Part shown: piece by piece, positions 11,091 to 23,745 of the stretch
How the letters are laid out: every line of letters begins with the position of its first letter
Numbering within the stretch: position 1 is the stretch's first letter
Source: Climacium dendroides
Lineage: Eukaryota; Streptophyta; Bryopsida; Hypnales; Climaciaceae
Assembly: GCA_950106755.1 (NCBI GenBank)
Contig: OX467085.1
Span: 1,674,001-1,738,000 of the forward strand
DNA: 64,000 nucleotides
Reading direction: 5' to 3'
The notes under the pieces: generated by a model
Databases searched by the model: none
Told to the model about the DNA's origin: nothing
What the model saw: the letters and a program-made list of their open reading frames with translations, nothing else
Program-made: the position numbers and the translations under genes

Positions 11091-13622
11091 ACTCTAAAAA
11101 TCATGTTGTATTCAATAGATACCAAACCAATAAATTATAGGCTTTTCACGTGGAAGCATGTCCGAAATTATAACACACAAGTTGCAAATCGTCGAAATAG
11201 TTAGGATTCATGGAAAAATGAAGTTTAAGAGAACCCTATTGCTTCCCCACACTTTTTCAATCGAAATGGGTGTTAAAAATAATCAGACTCTAAAGATCAT
11301 GCTGTATTTAATAGAAACCAAACCAATAAATTATAGGCTTTTGACGTGGAAGCATGTCCGAAATCATAACACACAAGTTGCAAATCGTCGAAATAATTAG
11401 GATTCATGGAAAAATGAAGTTTAAGAGAACCCTATTGCTTCCCCACACTTTTTCAATTGAAATGGGTGTTGAAGAATGAGACTCTAAAAATCATGTTGTA
11501 TTTAATAGATACCAAACCAATAAATTATAGGCTTTTGACGTGGAAGCATGTCCGAAATCATAACACACAAGTTGCAAATCCTCGAAATAGTTAGGATTCA
11601 TGGAAAAATGAAGTTTAAGAGAACCCTATTGCTTCCCCTACTTTTTCAATCGAAATGGGTGTTAAAAAAATCAGACCCTAAAAATCATGCTGTATTTAAT
11701 AGAAACCAAACCAATAAATTATAGGCTTTTGACGTGGAAGCATGTCCGAAATAATAACACACAAGTTGCAAATCGTCGAAATAGTTAGGATTTATGGAAA
11801 AATGAAGTTTAAGAGAACCCTATTGCTTCCCCACACTTTTTCAATCGAAATGGGTGTTAAAAAAATCAGACTCTAAAAATCATGCTGTATTTAATAGAAA
11901 CCAAACCAATAAATTATAGGCTTTTGACGTGGAAGCATGTCCGAAATCATAACACACAAGTTGCAAATCGTCGAAATAGTTAGGATTCATGGAAAAATGA
12001 AGTTTAAGAGAACCCTATTGCTTCCCCACACTTTTTCAATTGAAATGGGTGTTGAAGAATGAGACTCTAAAAATCATGTTGTATTCAATAGATACCAAAC
12101 CAATAAATTATAGGCTTTTCACGTGGAAGCATGTCCGAAATTATAACACACAAGTTGCAAATCGTCGAAATAGTTAGGATTCATGGAAAAATGAAGTTTA
12201 AGAGAACCCTATTGCTTCCCCACACTTTTTCAATCGAAATGGGTGTTAAAAATAATCAGACTCTAAAGATCATGCTGTATTTAATAGAAACCAAACCAAT
12301 AAATTATAGGCTTTTGACGTGGAAGCATGTCCGAAATAATAACACACAAGTTGCAAATCGTCGAAATAGTTAGGATTCATGGAAAAATGAAGTTTAAGAG
12401 AACCCTATTGCTTCCCCTACTTTTTCAATCGAAATGGGTGTTAAAAAAATCAGACCCTAAAAATCATGCTGTATTTAATAGAAACCAAACCAATAAATTA
12501 TAGGCTTTTGACGTGGAAGCATGTCCGAAATAATAACACACAAGTTGCAAATCGTCGAAATAGTTAGGATTCATGGAAAAATGAAGTTTAAGAGAACCCT
12601 ATTGCTTCCCCACACTTTTTCAATCGAAATGGGTGTTAAAAAAATCAGACTCTAAAAATCATGCTGTATTTAATAGAAACCAAACCAATAAATTATAGGC
12701 TTTTGACGTGGAAGCATGTCCGAAATCATAACACACAAGTTGCAAATCGTCGAAATAGTTAGGATTCATGGAAAAATGAAGTTTAAGAGAACCCTATTGC
12801 TTCCCCACACTTTTTCAATCGAAATGGGTGTTAAAAAAATCAGACTCTAAAAATCATGCTGTATTTAATAGAAACCAAACCAATAAATTATAGGCTTTTG
12901 ACGTGGAAGCATGTCCGAAATCATAACACACAAGTTGCAAATCGTCGAAATAGTTAGGATTCATGGAAAAATGAAGTTTAAGAGAACCCTATTGCTTCCC
13001 CACACTTTTTCAATCGAAATGGGTGTTAAAAAAATTAGACTCTAAAAATCATGCTGTATTTAATAGAAACCAAACCAATAAATTATAGGCTTTTGACGTG
13101 GAAGCATGTCCGAAATCATAACACACAAGTTGCAAATCGTCGAAATAGTTAGGATTCATGGAAAAATGAAGTTTAAGAGAACCCTATTGCTTCCCCACAC
13201 TTTTTCAATTGAAATGGGTGTTGAAGAATGAGACTCTAAAAATCATGTTGTATTTAATAGATACCAAACCAATAAATTATAGGCTTTTGACGTGGAAGCA
13301 TGTCCGAAATCATAATACACAAGTTGCAAATCGTCGAAATAGTTAGGATTCATGGAAAAATGAAGTTTAAGAGAACCCTATTGCTTCCCCACACTTTTTC
13401 AATCGAAATGGGTGTTAAAAATAATCAGACTCTAAAAATCCTGTTGTATTTAATAGATACCAAACCAATAAATTTTAGGCTTTTGACGTGGAAGCATGTC
13501 CGAAATCATAACACACAAGTTGCAAATCTTCGAAATAATTAGGATTCATGGAAAAATGAAGTTTAAGAGAACCCTATTGCTTCCCCACACTTTTTCAATT
13601 GAAATGGGTGTTGAAGAATGAG
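11091..13622 (+). repeat. HOR family A, unit 5 (13 monomers, 2532 bp)
   Basis: Openers with tattcaatag and cacgtg occur at the start and again 973 bases later (12064). The cccctac/gacccta copies reappear near 11638 and 12415, so this unit regains the long form. The second half carries an extra 195-bp tcag copy compared with unit 1, and the cataatacac copy sits near 13314. The total is one monomer short of 2725. It ends where a cctcg-type 196-bp copy begins at 13623. Confidence 0.8.
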
Positions 13623-16540
13623 ACTCTAAAAATCATGTTGTATTTAATAGATACCAAACCAATAAATTATAGGCTTTTGACGTGGAAGCATGTCCGAAAT
13701 CATAACACACAAGTTGCAAATCCTCGAAATAGTTAGGATTCATGGAAAAATGAAGTTTAAGAGAACCCTATTGCTTCCCCACACTTTTTCAATCGAAATG
13801 GGTGTTAAAAATAATCAGACTCTAAAGATCATGCTGTATTTAATAGAAACCAAACCAATAAATTATAGGCTTTTGACGTGGAAGCATGTCCGAAATCATA
13901 ACACACAAGTTGCAAATCGTCGAAATAATTAGGATTCATGGAAAAATGAAGTTTAAGAGAACCCTATTGCTTCCCCACACTTTTTCAATTGAAATGGGTG
14001 TTGAAGAATGAGACTCTAAAAATCATGTTGTATTTAATAGATACCAAACCAATAAATTATAGGCTTTTGACGTGGAAGCATGTCCGAAATCATAACACAC
14101 AAGTTGCAAATCCTCGAAATAGTTAGGATTCATGGAAAAATGAAGTTTAAGAGAACCCTATTGCTTCCCCTACTTTTTCAATCGAAATGGGTGTTAAAAA
14201 AATCAGACCCTAAAAATCATGCTGTATTTAATAGAAACCAAACCAATAAATTATAGGCTTTTGACGTGGAAGCATGTCCGAAATAATAACACACAAGTTG
14301 CAAATCGTCGAAATAGTTAGGATTTATGGAAAAATGAAGTTTAAGAGAACCCTATTGCTTCCCCACACTTTTTCAATCGAAATGGGTGTTAAAAAAATCA
14401 GACTCTAAAAATCATGCTGTATTTAAAGGAAACAAACCAATAAATTATAGGCTTTTGACGTGGAAGCATGTCCGAAATCATAACACACAAGTTGCAAATC
14501 GTCGAAATAGTTAGGATTCATGGAAAAATGAAGTTTAAGAGAACCCTATTGCTTCCCCACACTTTTTCAATTGAAATGGGTGTTGAAGAATGAGACTCTA
14601 AAAATCATGTTGTATTCAATAGATACCAAACCAATAAATTATAGGCTTTTCACGTGGAAGCATGTCCGAAATTATAACACACAAGTTGCAAATCGTCGAA
14701 ATAGTTAGGATTCATGGAAAAATGAAGTTTAAGAGAACCCTATTGCTTCCCCACACTTTTTCAATCGAAATGGGTGTTAAAAATAATCAGACTCTAAAAA
14801 TCCTGTTGTATTTAATAGATACCAAACCAATAAATTTTAGGCTTTTGACGTGGAAGCATGTCCGAAATCATAACACACAAGTTGCAAATCGTCGAAATAG
14901 TTAGGATTCAGGGAAAAATGAAGTTTAAGAGAACCCTATTGCTTCCCCACACTTTTTCAATTGAAATGGGTGTTGAAGAATGAGACTCTAAAAATCATGT
15001 TGTATTTAATAGATACCAAACCAATAAATTATAGGCTTTTGACGTGGAAGCATGTCCGAAATCATAACACACAAGTTGCAAATCCTCGAAATAGTTAGGA
15101 TTCATGGAAAAATGAAGTTTAAGAGAACCCTATTGCTTCCCCTACTTTTTCAATCGAAATGGGTGTTAAAAAAATCAGACCCTAAAAATCATGCTGTATT
15201 TAATAGAAACCAAACCAATAAATTATAGGCTTTTGACGTGGAAGCATGTCCGAAATAATAACACACAAGTTGCAAATCGTCGAAATAGTTAGGATTTATG
15301 GAAAAATGAAGTTTAAGAGAACCCTATTGCTTCCCCACACTTTTTCAATCGAAATGGGTGTTAAAAAAATCAGACTCTAAAAATCATGCTGTATTTAATA
15401 GAAACCAAACCAATAAATTATAGGCTTTTGACGTGGAAGCATGTCCGAAATCATAACACACAAGTTGCAAATCGTCGAAATAGTTAGGATTCATGGAAAA
15501 ATGAAGTTTAAGAGAACCCTATTGCTTCCCCACACTTTTTCAATCGAAATGGGTGTTAAAAAAATCAGACTCTAAAAATCATGCTGTATTTAATAGAAAC
15601 CAAACCAATAAATTATAGGCTTTTGACGTGGAAGCATGTCCGAAATCATAACACACAAGTTGTAAATCGTCGAAATAGTTAGGATTCATGGAAAAATGAA
15701 GTTTAAGAGAACCCTATTGCTTCCCCACACTTTTTCAATCGAAATGGGTGTTAAAAAAATTAGACTCTAAAAATCATGCTGTATTTAATAGAAACCAAAC
15801 CAATAAATTATAGGCTTTTGACGTGGAAGCATGTCCGAAATCATAACACACAAGTTGCAAATCGTCGAAATAGTTAGGATTCATGGAAAAATGAAGTTTA
15901 AGAGAACCCTATTGCTTCCCCACACTTTTTCAATTGAAATGGGTGTTGAAGAATGAGACTCTAAAAATCATGTTGTATTTAATAGATACCAAACCAATAA
16001 ATTATAGGCTTTTGACGTGGAAGCATGTCCGAAATCATAACACACAAGTTGCAAATCCTCGAAATAGTTAGGATTCATGGAAAAATGAAGTTTAAGAGAA
16101 CCCTATTGCTTCCCCACACTTTTTCAATTGAAATGGGTGTTGAAGAATGAGACTCTAAAAATCATGTTGTATTTAATACATACCAAACCAATAAATTATA
16201 GGCTTTTGACGTGGAAGCATGTCCGAAATCATAACACACAAGTTGCAAATCGTCGAAATAGTTAGGATTCAGGGAAAAATGAAGTTTAAGAGAACCCTAT
16301 TGCTTCCCCACACTTTTTCAATCGAAATGGGTGTTGAAGAATGAGACTCTAAAAATCATGTTGTATTTAATAGATACCAAACCAATAAATTATAGGCTTA
16401 TGACGTGGAAGCATGTCCGAAATTATAACACACAAGTTGGAAATCTTCGAAATAGTTAGGATTCATGGAAAAATGAAGTTCAAGAGAACCCTATTGCTTC
16501 CCCACACTTTTTCAATCGAAATGGGTGTTAAAAAAATCAG
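13623..16540 (+). repeat. Degenerate family A monomers, transition to family B
   Basis: Only two 196-bp copies lie here (13623, 14595). The copy near 14419 reads tatttaaaggaaacaaacc where others read tatttaatagaaaccaaacc: two substitutions and one lost C, which makes this spacing 972 instead of 973. From 14595 the lengths are 196, 194, 194, 195, 195, 195, 194, 194, 194, 195. New marks appear that later define family B: attcaggg for attcatgg (14908, 16270), tttaatacatacc (16177) and gcttatgacg (16396). No gene is seen. Confidence 0.82.
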
Positions 16541-19461
16541 ACTCTAAAAATCATGTCGTATTTAATAGAAACCAAACCAATAAATTATAGGCTTTTGACG
16601 TGGAAGCATGTCCGAAATCATAACACACAAGTTGCAAATCTTCGAGATAGTTAGGATTCATGGAAAAATGAAGTTTAAGAGAACCCTATTGCTTCCCCAC
16701 ACTTTTTCAATCGAAATGGGTGTTGAAAATAATCAGAGTCTAAAAATCATGTTGTATTTAATAGATACCAAACCAATAAATTATAGGCTTTTGACGTGGA
16801 AGCATGTCCGAAATTATAACACAGAAGTTGCAAATCTTCGAAATAGTTAGGATTCATGGAAAAATGAAGTTTAAGAGAACCCTATTGCTTCCTCACACTT
16901 TTTCAATCGAAATGGGTGTTAAAAAAATCAGACTCTAAAAATCATGTCGTATTTAATAGAAACCAAACCAATAAATTATAGGCTTTTGACGTGGAAGCAT
17001 GTCCGAAATCATAACACACAAGTTGGAAATCTTCGAAATAGTTAGGATTCATGGAAAAATGAAGTTTAAGAGAACCCTATTGCTTCCCCACACTTTTTCA
17101 ATTGAAATGGGTGTTGAAGAATGAGACTCTAAAAATCATGTTGTATTTAATAGATACCAAACCAATAAATTATAGGCTTTTCACGTGGAAGCATGTCCGA
17201 AATTATAACACACAAGTTGCAAATCGTCGAAATAGTTAGAATTCATGGAAAAATGAAGTTTAAGAGAACCCTATTGCTTCCCCACACTTTTTCAATCGAA
17301 ATGGGTGTTAAAAATAATCAGACTCTAAAGATCATGCTGTATTTAATAGAAACCAAACCAATAAATTATAGGCTTTTGACGTGGAAGCATGTCCGAAATC
17401 ATAACACACAAGTTGCAAATCCTCGAAATAGTTAGGATTCATGGAAAAATGAAGTTTAAGAGAACCCTATTGCTTCCCCACACTTTTTCAATTGAAATGG
17501 GTGTTGAAGAATGAGACTCTAAAAATCATGTTGTATTTAATAGATACCAAACCAATAAATTATAGGCTTTTGACGTGGAAGCATGTCCGAAATCATAACA
17601 CACAAGTTGCAAATCCTCGAAATAGTTAGGATTCATGGAAAAATGAAGTTTAAGAGAACCCTATTGCTTCCCCTACTTTTTCAATCGAAATGGGTGTTAA
17701 AAAAATCAGACCCTAAAAATCATGCTGTATTTAATAGAAACCAAACCAATAAATTATAGGCTTTTGACGTGGAAGCATGTCCGAAATAATAACACACAAG
17801 TTGCAAATCGTCGAAATAGTTAGGATTTATGGAAAAATGAAGTTTAAGAGAACCCTATTGCTTCCCCACACTTTTTCAATCGAAATGGGTGTTAAAAAAA
17901 TCAGACTCTAAAAATCATGCTGTATTTAATAGAAACCAAACCAATAAATTATAGGCTTTTGACGTGGAAGCATGTCCGAAATCATAACACACAAGTTGCA
18001 AATCGTCGAAATAGTTAGGATTCATGGAAAAATGAAGTTTAAGAGAACCCTATTGCTTCCCCACACTTTTTCAATCGAAATGGGTGTTAAAAAAATCAGA
18101 CTCTAAAAATCATGCTGTATTTAATAGAAACCAAACCAATAAATTATAGGCTTTTGACGTGGAAGCATGTCCGAAATCATAACACACAAGTTGCAAATCG
18201 TCGAAATAGTTAGGATTCATGGAAAAATGAAGTTTAAGAGAACCCTATTGCTTCCCCACACTTTTTCAATCGAAATGGGTGTTAAAAAAATCAGACTCTA
18301 AAAATCATGCTGTATTTAATAGAAACCAAACCAATAAATTATAGGCTTTTGACGTGGAAGCATGTCCGAAATCATAACACACAAGTTGCAAATCGTCGAA
18401 ATAGTTAGGATTCATGGAAAAATGAAGTTTAAGAGAACCCTATTGCTTCCCCACACTTTTTCAATTGAAATGGGTGTTGAAGAATGAGACTCTAAAAATC
18501 ATGTTGTATTTAATAGATACCAAACCAATAAATTATAGGCTTTTGACGTGGAAGCATGTCCGAAATCATAATACACAAGTTGCAAATCGTCGAAATAGTT
18601 AGGATTCATGGAAAAATGAAGTTTAAGAGAACCCTATTGCTTCCCCACACTTTTTCAATCGAAATGGGTGTTAAAAATAATCAGACTCTAAAAATCCTGT
18701 TGTATTTAATAGATACCAAACCAATAAATTATAGGCTTTTGACGTGGAAGCATGTCCGAAATCATAACACAGAAGTTGCAAATCTTCGAAATAATTAGGA
18801 TTCATGGAAAAATGAAGTTTAAGAGAACCCTATTGCTTCCCCACACTTTTTCAATTGAAATGGGTGTTGAAGAATGAGACTCTAAAAATCATGTTGTATT
18901 TAATAGATACCAAACCAATAAATTATAGGCTTTTGACGTGGAAGCATGTCCGAAATCATAACACACAAGTTGCAAATCCTCGAAATAATTAGGATTCATG
19001 GAAAAATGAAGTTTAAGAGAACCCTATTGCTTCCCCACACTTTTTCAATTGAAATGGGTGTTGAAGAATGAGACTCTAAAAATCATGTTGTATTTAATAC
19101 ATACCAAACCAATAAATTATAGGCTTTTGACGTGGAAGCATGTCCGAAATCATAACACACAAGTTGCAAATCTTCGAAATAGTTAGGATTCATGGAAAAA
19201 TGAAGTTTAAGAGAACCCTATTGCTTCCCCACACTTTTTCAATCGAAATGGGTGTTGAAGAATGAGACTCTAAAAATCATGTTGTATTTAATAGATACCA
19301 AACCAATAAATTATAGGCTTATGACGTGGAAGCATGTCCGAAATTATAACACACAAGTTGGAAATCTTCGAAATAGTTAGGATTCATGGAAAAATGAAGT
19401 TCAAGAGAACCCTATTGCTTCCCCACACTTTTTCAATCGAAATGGGTGTTAAAAAAATCAG
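16541..19461 (+). repeat. HOR family B, unit 1 (15 monomers, 2921 bp)
   Basis: This unit opens right after the rare gcttatg copy and carries the window's first tgtcgta (16556), first gagtc in a 196-bp copy (about 16736), acagaagttg and the C-tract variant ttcctcacac (16891). Its middle, about 17126 to 18990, is made of A-type copies (aagatcatg, cccctac with gacccta, cataatacac). The unit is therefore a hybrid of A and newer monomers. The gcttatg marker at 16400 recurs at 19321, offset 2921. Confidence 0.83.
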
Positions 19462-21406
19462 ACTCTAAAAATCATGTCGTATTTAATAGAAACCAAACCA
19501 ATAAATTATAGGCTTTTGACGTGGAAGCATGTCCGAAATCATAACACACAAGTTGCAAATCTTCGAGATAGTTAGGATTCATGGAAAAATGAAGTTTAAG
19601 AGAACCCTATTGCTTCCCCACACTTTTTCAATCGAAATGGGTGTTGAAAATAATCAGAGTCTAAAAATCATGTTGTATTTAATAGATACCAAACCAATAA
19701 ATTATAGGCTTTTGACGTGGAAGCATGTCCGAAATTATAACACAGAAGTTGCAAATCTTCGAAATAGTTAGGATTCATGGAAAAATGAAGTTTAAGAGAA
19801 CCCTATTGCTTCCTCACACTTTTTCAATCGAAATGGGTGTTAAAAAAATCAGACTCTAAAAATCATGTCGTATTTAATAGAAACCAAACCAATAAATTAT
19901 AGGCTTTTGACGTGGAAGCATGTCCGAAATCATAACACACAAGTTGGAAATCTTCGAAATAGTTAGGATTCATGGAAAAATGAAGTTTAAGAGAACCCTA
20001 TTGCTTCCCCACACTTTTTCAATTGAAATGGGTGTTGAAGAATGAGACTCTAAAAATCATGTTGTATTTAATAGATACCAAACCAATAAATTATAGGCTT
20101 TTCACGTGGAAGCATGTCCGAAATTATAACACACAAGTTGCAAATCGTCGAAATAGTTAGGATTCATGGAAAAATGAAGTTTAAGAGAACCCTATTGCTT
20201 CCCCACACTTTTTCAATTGAAATGGGTGTTGAAGAATGAGACTCTAAAAATCATGTTGTATTTAATAGATACCAAACCAATAAATTATAGGCTTTTGACG
20301 TGGAAGCATGTCCGAAATCATAACACACAAGTTGCAAATCCTCGAAATAGTTAGGATTCATGGAAAAATGAAGTTTAAGAGAACCCTATTGCTTCCCCTA
20401 CTTTTTCAATCGAAATGGGTGTTAAAAAAATCAGACTCTAAAAATCATGCTGTATTTAATAGAAACCAAACCAATAACTTATAGGCTTTTGACGTGGAAG
20501 CATGTCCGAAATAATAACACACAAGTTGCAAATCGTCGAAATAGTTAGGATTTATGGAAAAATGAACTTTAAGAGAACCCTATTGCTTCCCCACACTTTT
20601 TCAATCGAAATGGGTGTTAAAAAAATCAGACTCTAAAAATCATGCTGTATTTAATAGAAACCAAACCAATAAATTATAGGCTTTTGACGTGGAAGCATGT
20701 CCGAAATCATAACACACAAGTTGCAAATCGTCGAAATAGTTAGGATTCATGGAAAAATGAAGTTTAAGAGAACCCTATTGCTTCCCCATACTTTTTTAAT
20801 CGAAATGGGTGTTGAAGAATGAGACTCTAAAAATCATGTTGTATTTAATAGATACCAAACCAATAAATTATAGGCTTTTGACGTGGAAGCATGTCCGAAA
20901 TCATAACACACAAGTTGCAAATCGTCGAAATAGTTAGGATTCATGGAAAAATGAAGTTTAAGAGAACCCTATTGCTTCCCCACACTTTTTCAATTGAAAT
21001 GGGTGTTGAAGAATGAGACTCTAAAAATCATGTTGTATTTAATAGATACCAAACCAATAAATTATAGGCTTTTGACGTGGAAGCATGTCCGAAATCATAA
21101 CACACAAGTTGCAAATCGTCGAAATAGTTAGGATTCAGGGAAAAATGAAGTTTAAGAGAACCCTATTGCTTCCCCACACTTTTTCAATCGAAATGGGTGT
21201 TGAAGAATGAGACTCTAAAAATCATGTTGTATTTAATAGATACCAAACCAATAAATTATAGGCTTATGACGTGGAAGCATGTCCGAAATTATAACACACA
21301 AGTTGGAAATCTTCGAAATAGTTAGGATTCATGGAAAAATGAAGTTCAAGAGAACCCTATTGCTTCCCCACACTTTTTCAATCGAAATGGGTGTTAAAAA
21401 AATCAG
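19462..21406 (+). repeat. HOR family B, unit 2 (10 monomers, 1945 bp)
   Basis: The opening copies repeat those of unit 1 (gagatag, gagtc, acagaagttg, ttcctcacac, tgtcgta). The A-type core is shorter, and the unit returns to gcttatg at 21266, offset 1945. Marks peculiar to this stretch are ccaataacttat (20478), aatgaactttaag (about 20566) and the rare catacttttttaatcg (20788), otherwise seen at 547. The attcaggg variant reappears near 21135. Confidence 0.82.
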
Positions 21407-23745
21407 ACTCTAAAAATCATGTTGTATTTAATAGAAACCAAACCAATAAATTATAGGCTTTTGACGTGGAAGCATGTCCGAAATCATAACACACAAGTTG
21501 CAAATCTTCGAGATAGTTAGGATTCATGGAAAAATGAAGTTTAAGAGAACCCTATTGCTTCCCCACACTTTTTCAATCGAAATGGGTGTTGAAAATAATC
21601 AGAGTCTAAAAATCATGTTGTATTTAATAGATACCAAACCAATAAATTATAGGCTTTTGACGTGGAAGCATGTCCGAAATTATAACACAGAAGTTGCAAA
21701 TCTTCGAAATAGTTAGGATTCATGGAAAAATGAAGTTTAAGAGAACCCTATTGCTTCCTCACACTTTTTCAATCGAAATGGGTGTTAAAAAAATCAGACT
21801 CTAAAAATCATGTCGTATTTAATAGAAACCAAACCAATAAATTATAGGCTTTTGACGTGGAAGCATGTCCGAAATCATAACACACAAGTTGGAAATCTTC
21901 GAAATAGTTAGGATTCATGGAAAAATGAAGTTTAAGAGAACCCTATTGCTTCCCCACACTTTTCCAATTGAAATGGGTGTTGAAGAATGAGACTCTAAAA
22001 ATCATGTTGTATTCAATAGATACCAAACCAATAAATTATAGGCTTTTCACGTGGAAGCATGTCCGAAATTATAACACACAAGTTGCAAATCGTCGAAATA
22101 GTTAGGATTCATGGAAAAATGAAGTTTAAGAGAACCCTATTGCTTCCCCACACTTTTTCAATCGAAATGGGTGTTAAAAATAATCAGACTCTAAAGATCA
22201 TGCTGTATTTAATAGAAACCAAACCAATAAATTATAGGCTTTTGACGTGGAAGCATGTCCGAAATCATAACACACAAGTTGCAAATCGTCGAAATAATTA
22301 GGATTCATGGAAAAATGAAGTTTAAGAGAACCCTATTGCTTCCCCACACTTTTTCAATTGAAATGGGTGTTGAAGAATGAGACTCTAAAAATCATGTTGT
22401 ATTTAATAGATACCAAACCAATAAATTATAGGCTTTTGACGTGGAAGCATGTCCGAAATCATAACACACAAGTTGCAAATCCTCGAAATAGTTAGGATTC
22501 ATGGAAAAATGAAGTTTAAGAGAACCCTATTGCTTCCCCACACTTTTTCAATCGAAATGGGTGTTAAAAAAATCAGACTCTAAAAATCATGCTGTATTTA
22601 ATAGAAACCAAACCAATAACTTATAGGCTTTTGACGTGGAAGCATGTCTGAAATAATAACACACAAGTTGCAAATCGTCGAAATAGTTAGGATTTATGGA
22701 AAAATGAAGTTTAAGAGAACCCTATTGCTTCCCCACACTTTTTCAATCGAAATGGGTGTTAAAAAAATCAGACTCTAAAAATCATGCTGTATTTAATAGA
22801 AACCAAACCAATAAATTATAGGCTTTTGACGTGGAAGCATGTCCGAAATCATAACACACAAGTTGCAAATCGTCGAAATAGTTAGGATTCATGGAAAAAT
22901 GAAGTTTAAGAGAACCCTATTGCTTCCCCACACTTTTTCAATCGAAATGGGTGTTAAAAAAATCAGACTCTAAAAATCATGCTGTATTTAATAGAAACCA
23001 AACCAATAAATTATAGGCTTTTGACGTGGAAGCATGTCCGAAATCATAACACACAAGTTGCAAATCGTCGAAATAGTTAGGATTCATGGAAAAATGAAGT
23101 TTAAAAGAACCCTATTGCTTCCCCACACTTTTTCAATCGAAATGGGTGTTAAAAATAATCAGAGTCTAAAAATCATGTTGTATTTAATAGATACCAAACC
23201 AATAAATTATAGGCTTTTGACGTGGAAGCATGTCCGAAATCATAACACACAAGTTGCAAATCTTCGAAATAATTAGGATTCATGGAAAAATGAAGTTTAA
23301 GAGAACCCTATTGCTTCCCCACACTTTTTCAATTGAAATGGGTGTTGAAGAATGAGACTCTAAAAATCATGTTGTATTTAATAGATACCAAACCAATAAA
23401 TTATAGGCTTTTGACGTGGAAGCATGTCCGAAATCATAACACACAAGTTGCAAATCGTCGAAATAGTTAGGATTCATGGAAAAATGAAGTTTAAGAGAAC
23501 CCTATTGCTTCCCCACACTTTTTCAATCGAAATGGGTGTTGAAGAATGAGACTCTAAAAATCATGTTGTATTTAATAGATACCAAACCAATAAATTATAG
23601 GCTTATGACGTGGAAGCATGTCCGAAATTATAACACACAAGTTGGAAATCTTCGAAATAGTTAGGATTCATGGAAAAATGAAGTTCAAGAGAACCCTATT
23701 GCTTCCCCACACTTTTTCAATCGAAATGGGTGTTAAAAAAATCAG
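21407..23745 (+). repeat. HOR family B, unit 3 (12 monomers, 2339 bp)
   Basis: The unit begins with the same gagatag/gagtc/acagaagttg copies and ends at the fourth gcttatg (23605, offset 2339). It holds the last cacgtg palindrome that I see (about 22047) and the last aagatcatg copy. The ccaataacttat variant recurs at 22620, 2142 bases after 20478, and the next copy carries the only gtctgaaat I noticed (22648), a CpG to TpG change. After this unit the A-type variants disappear from the window. Confidence 0.81.
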
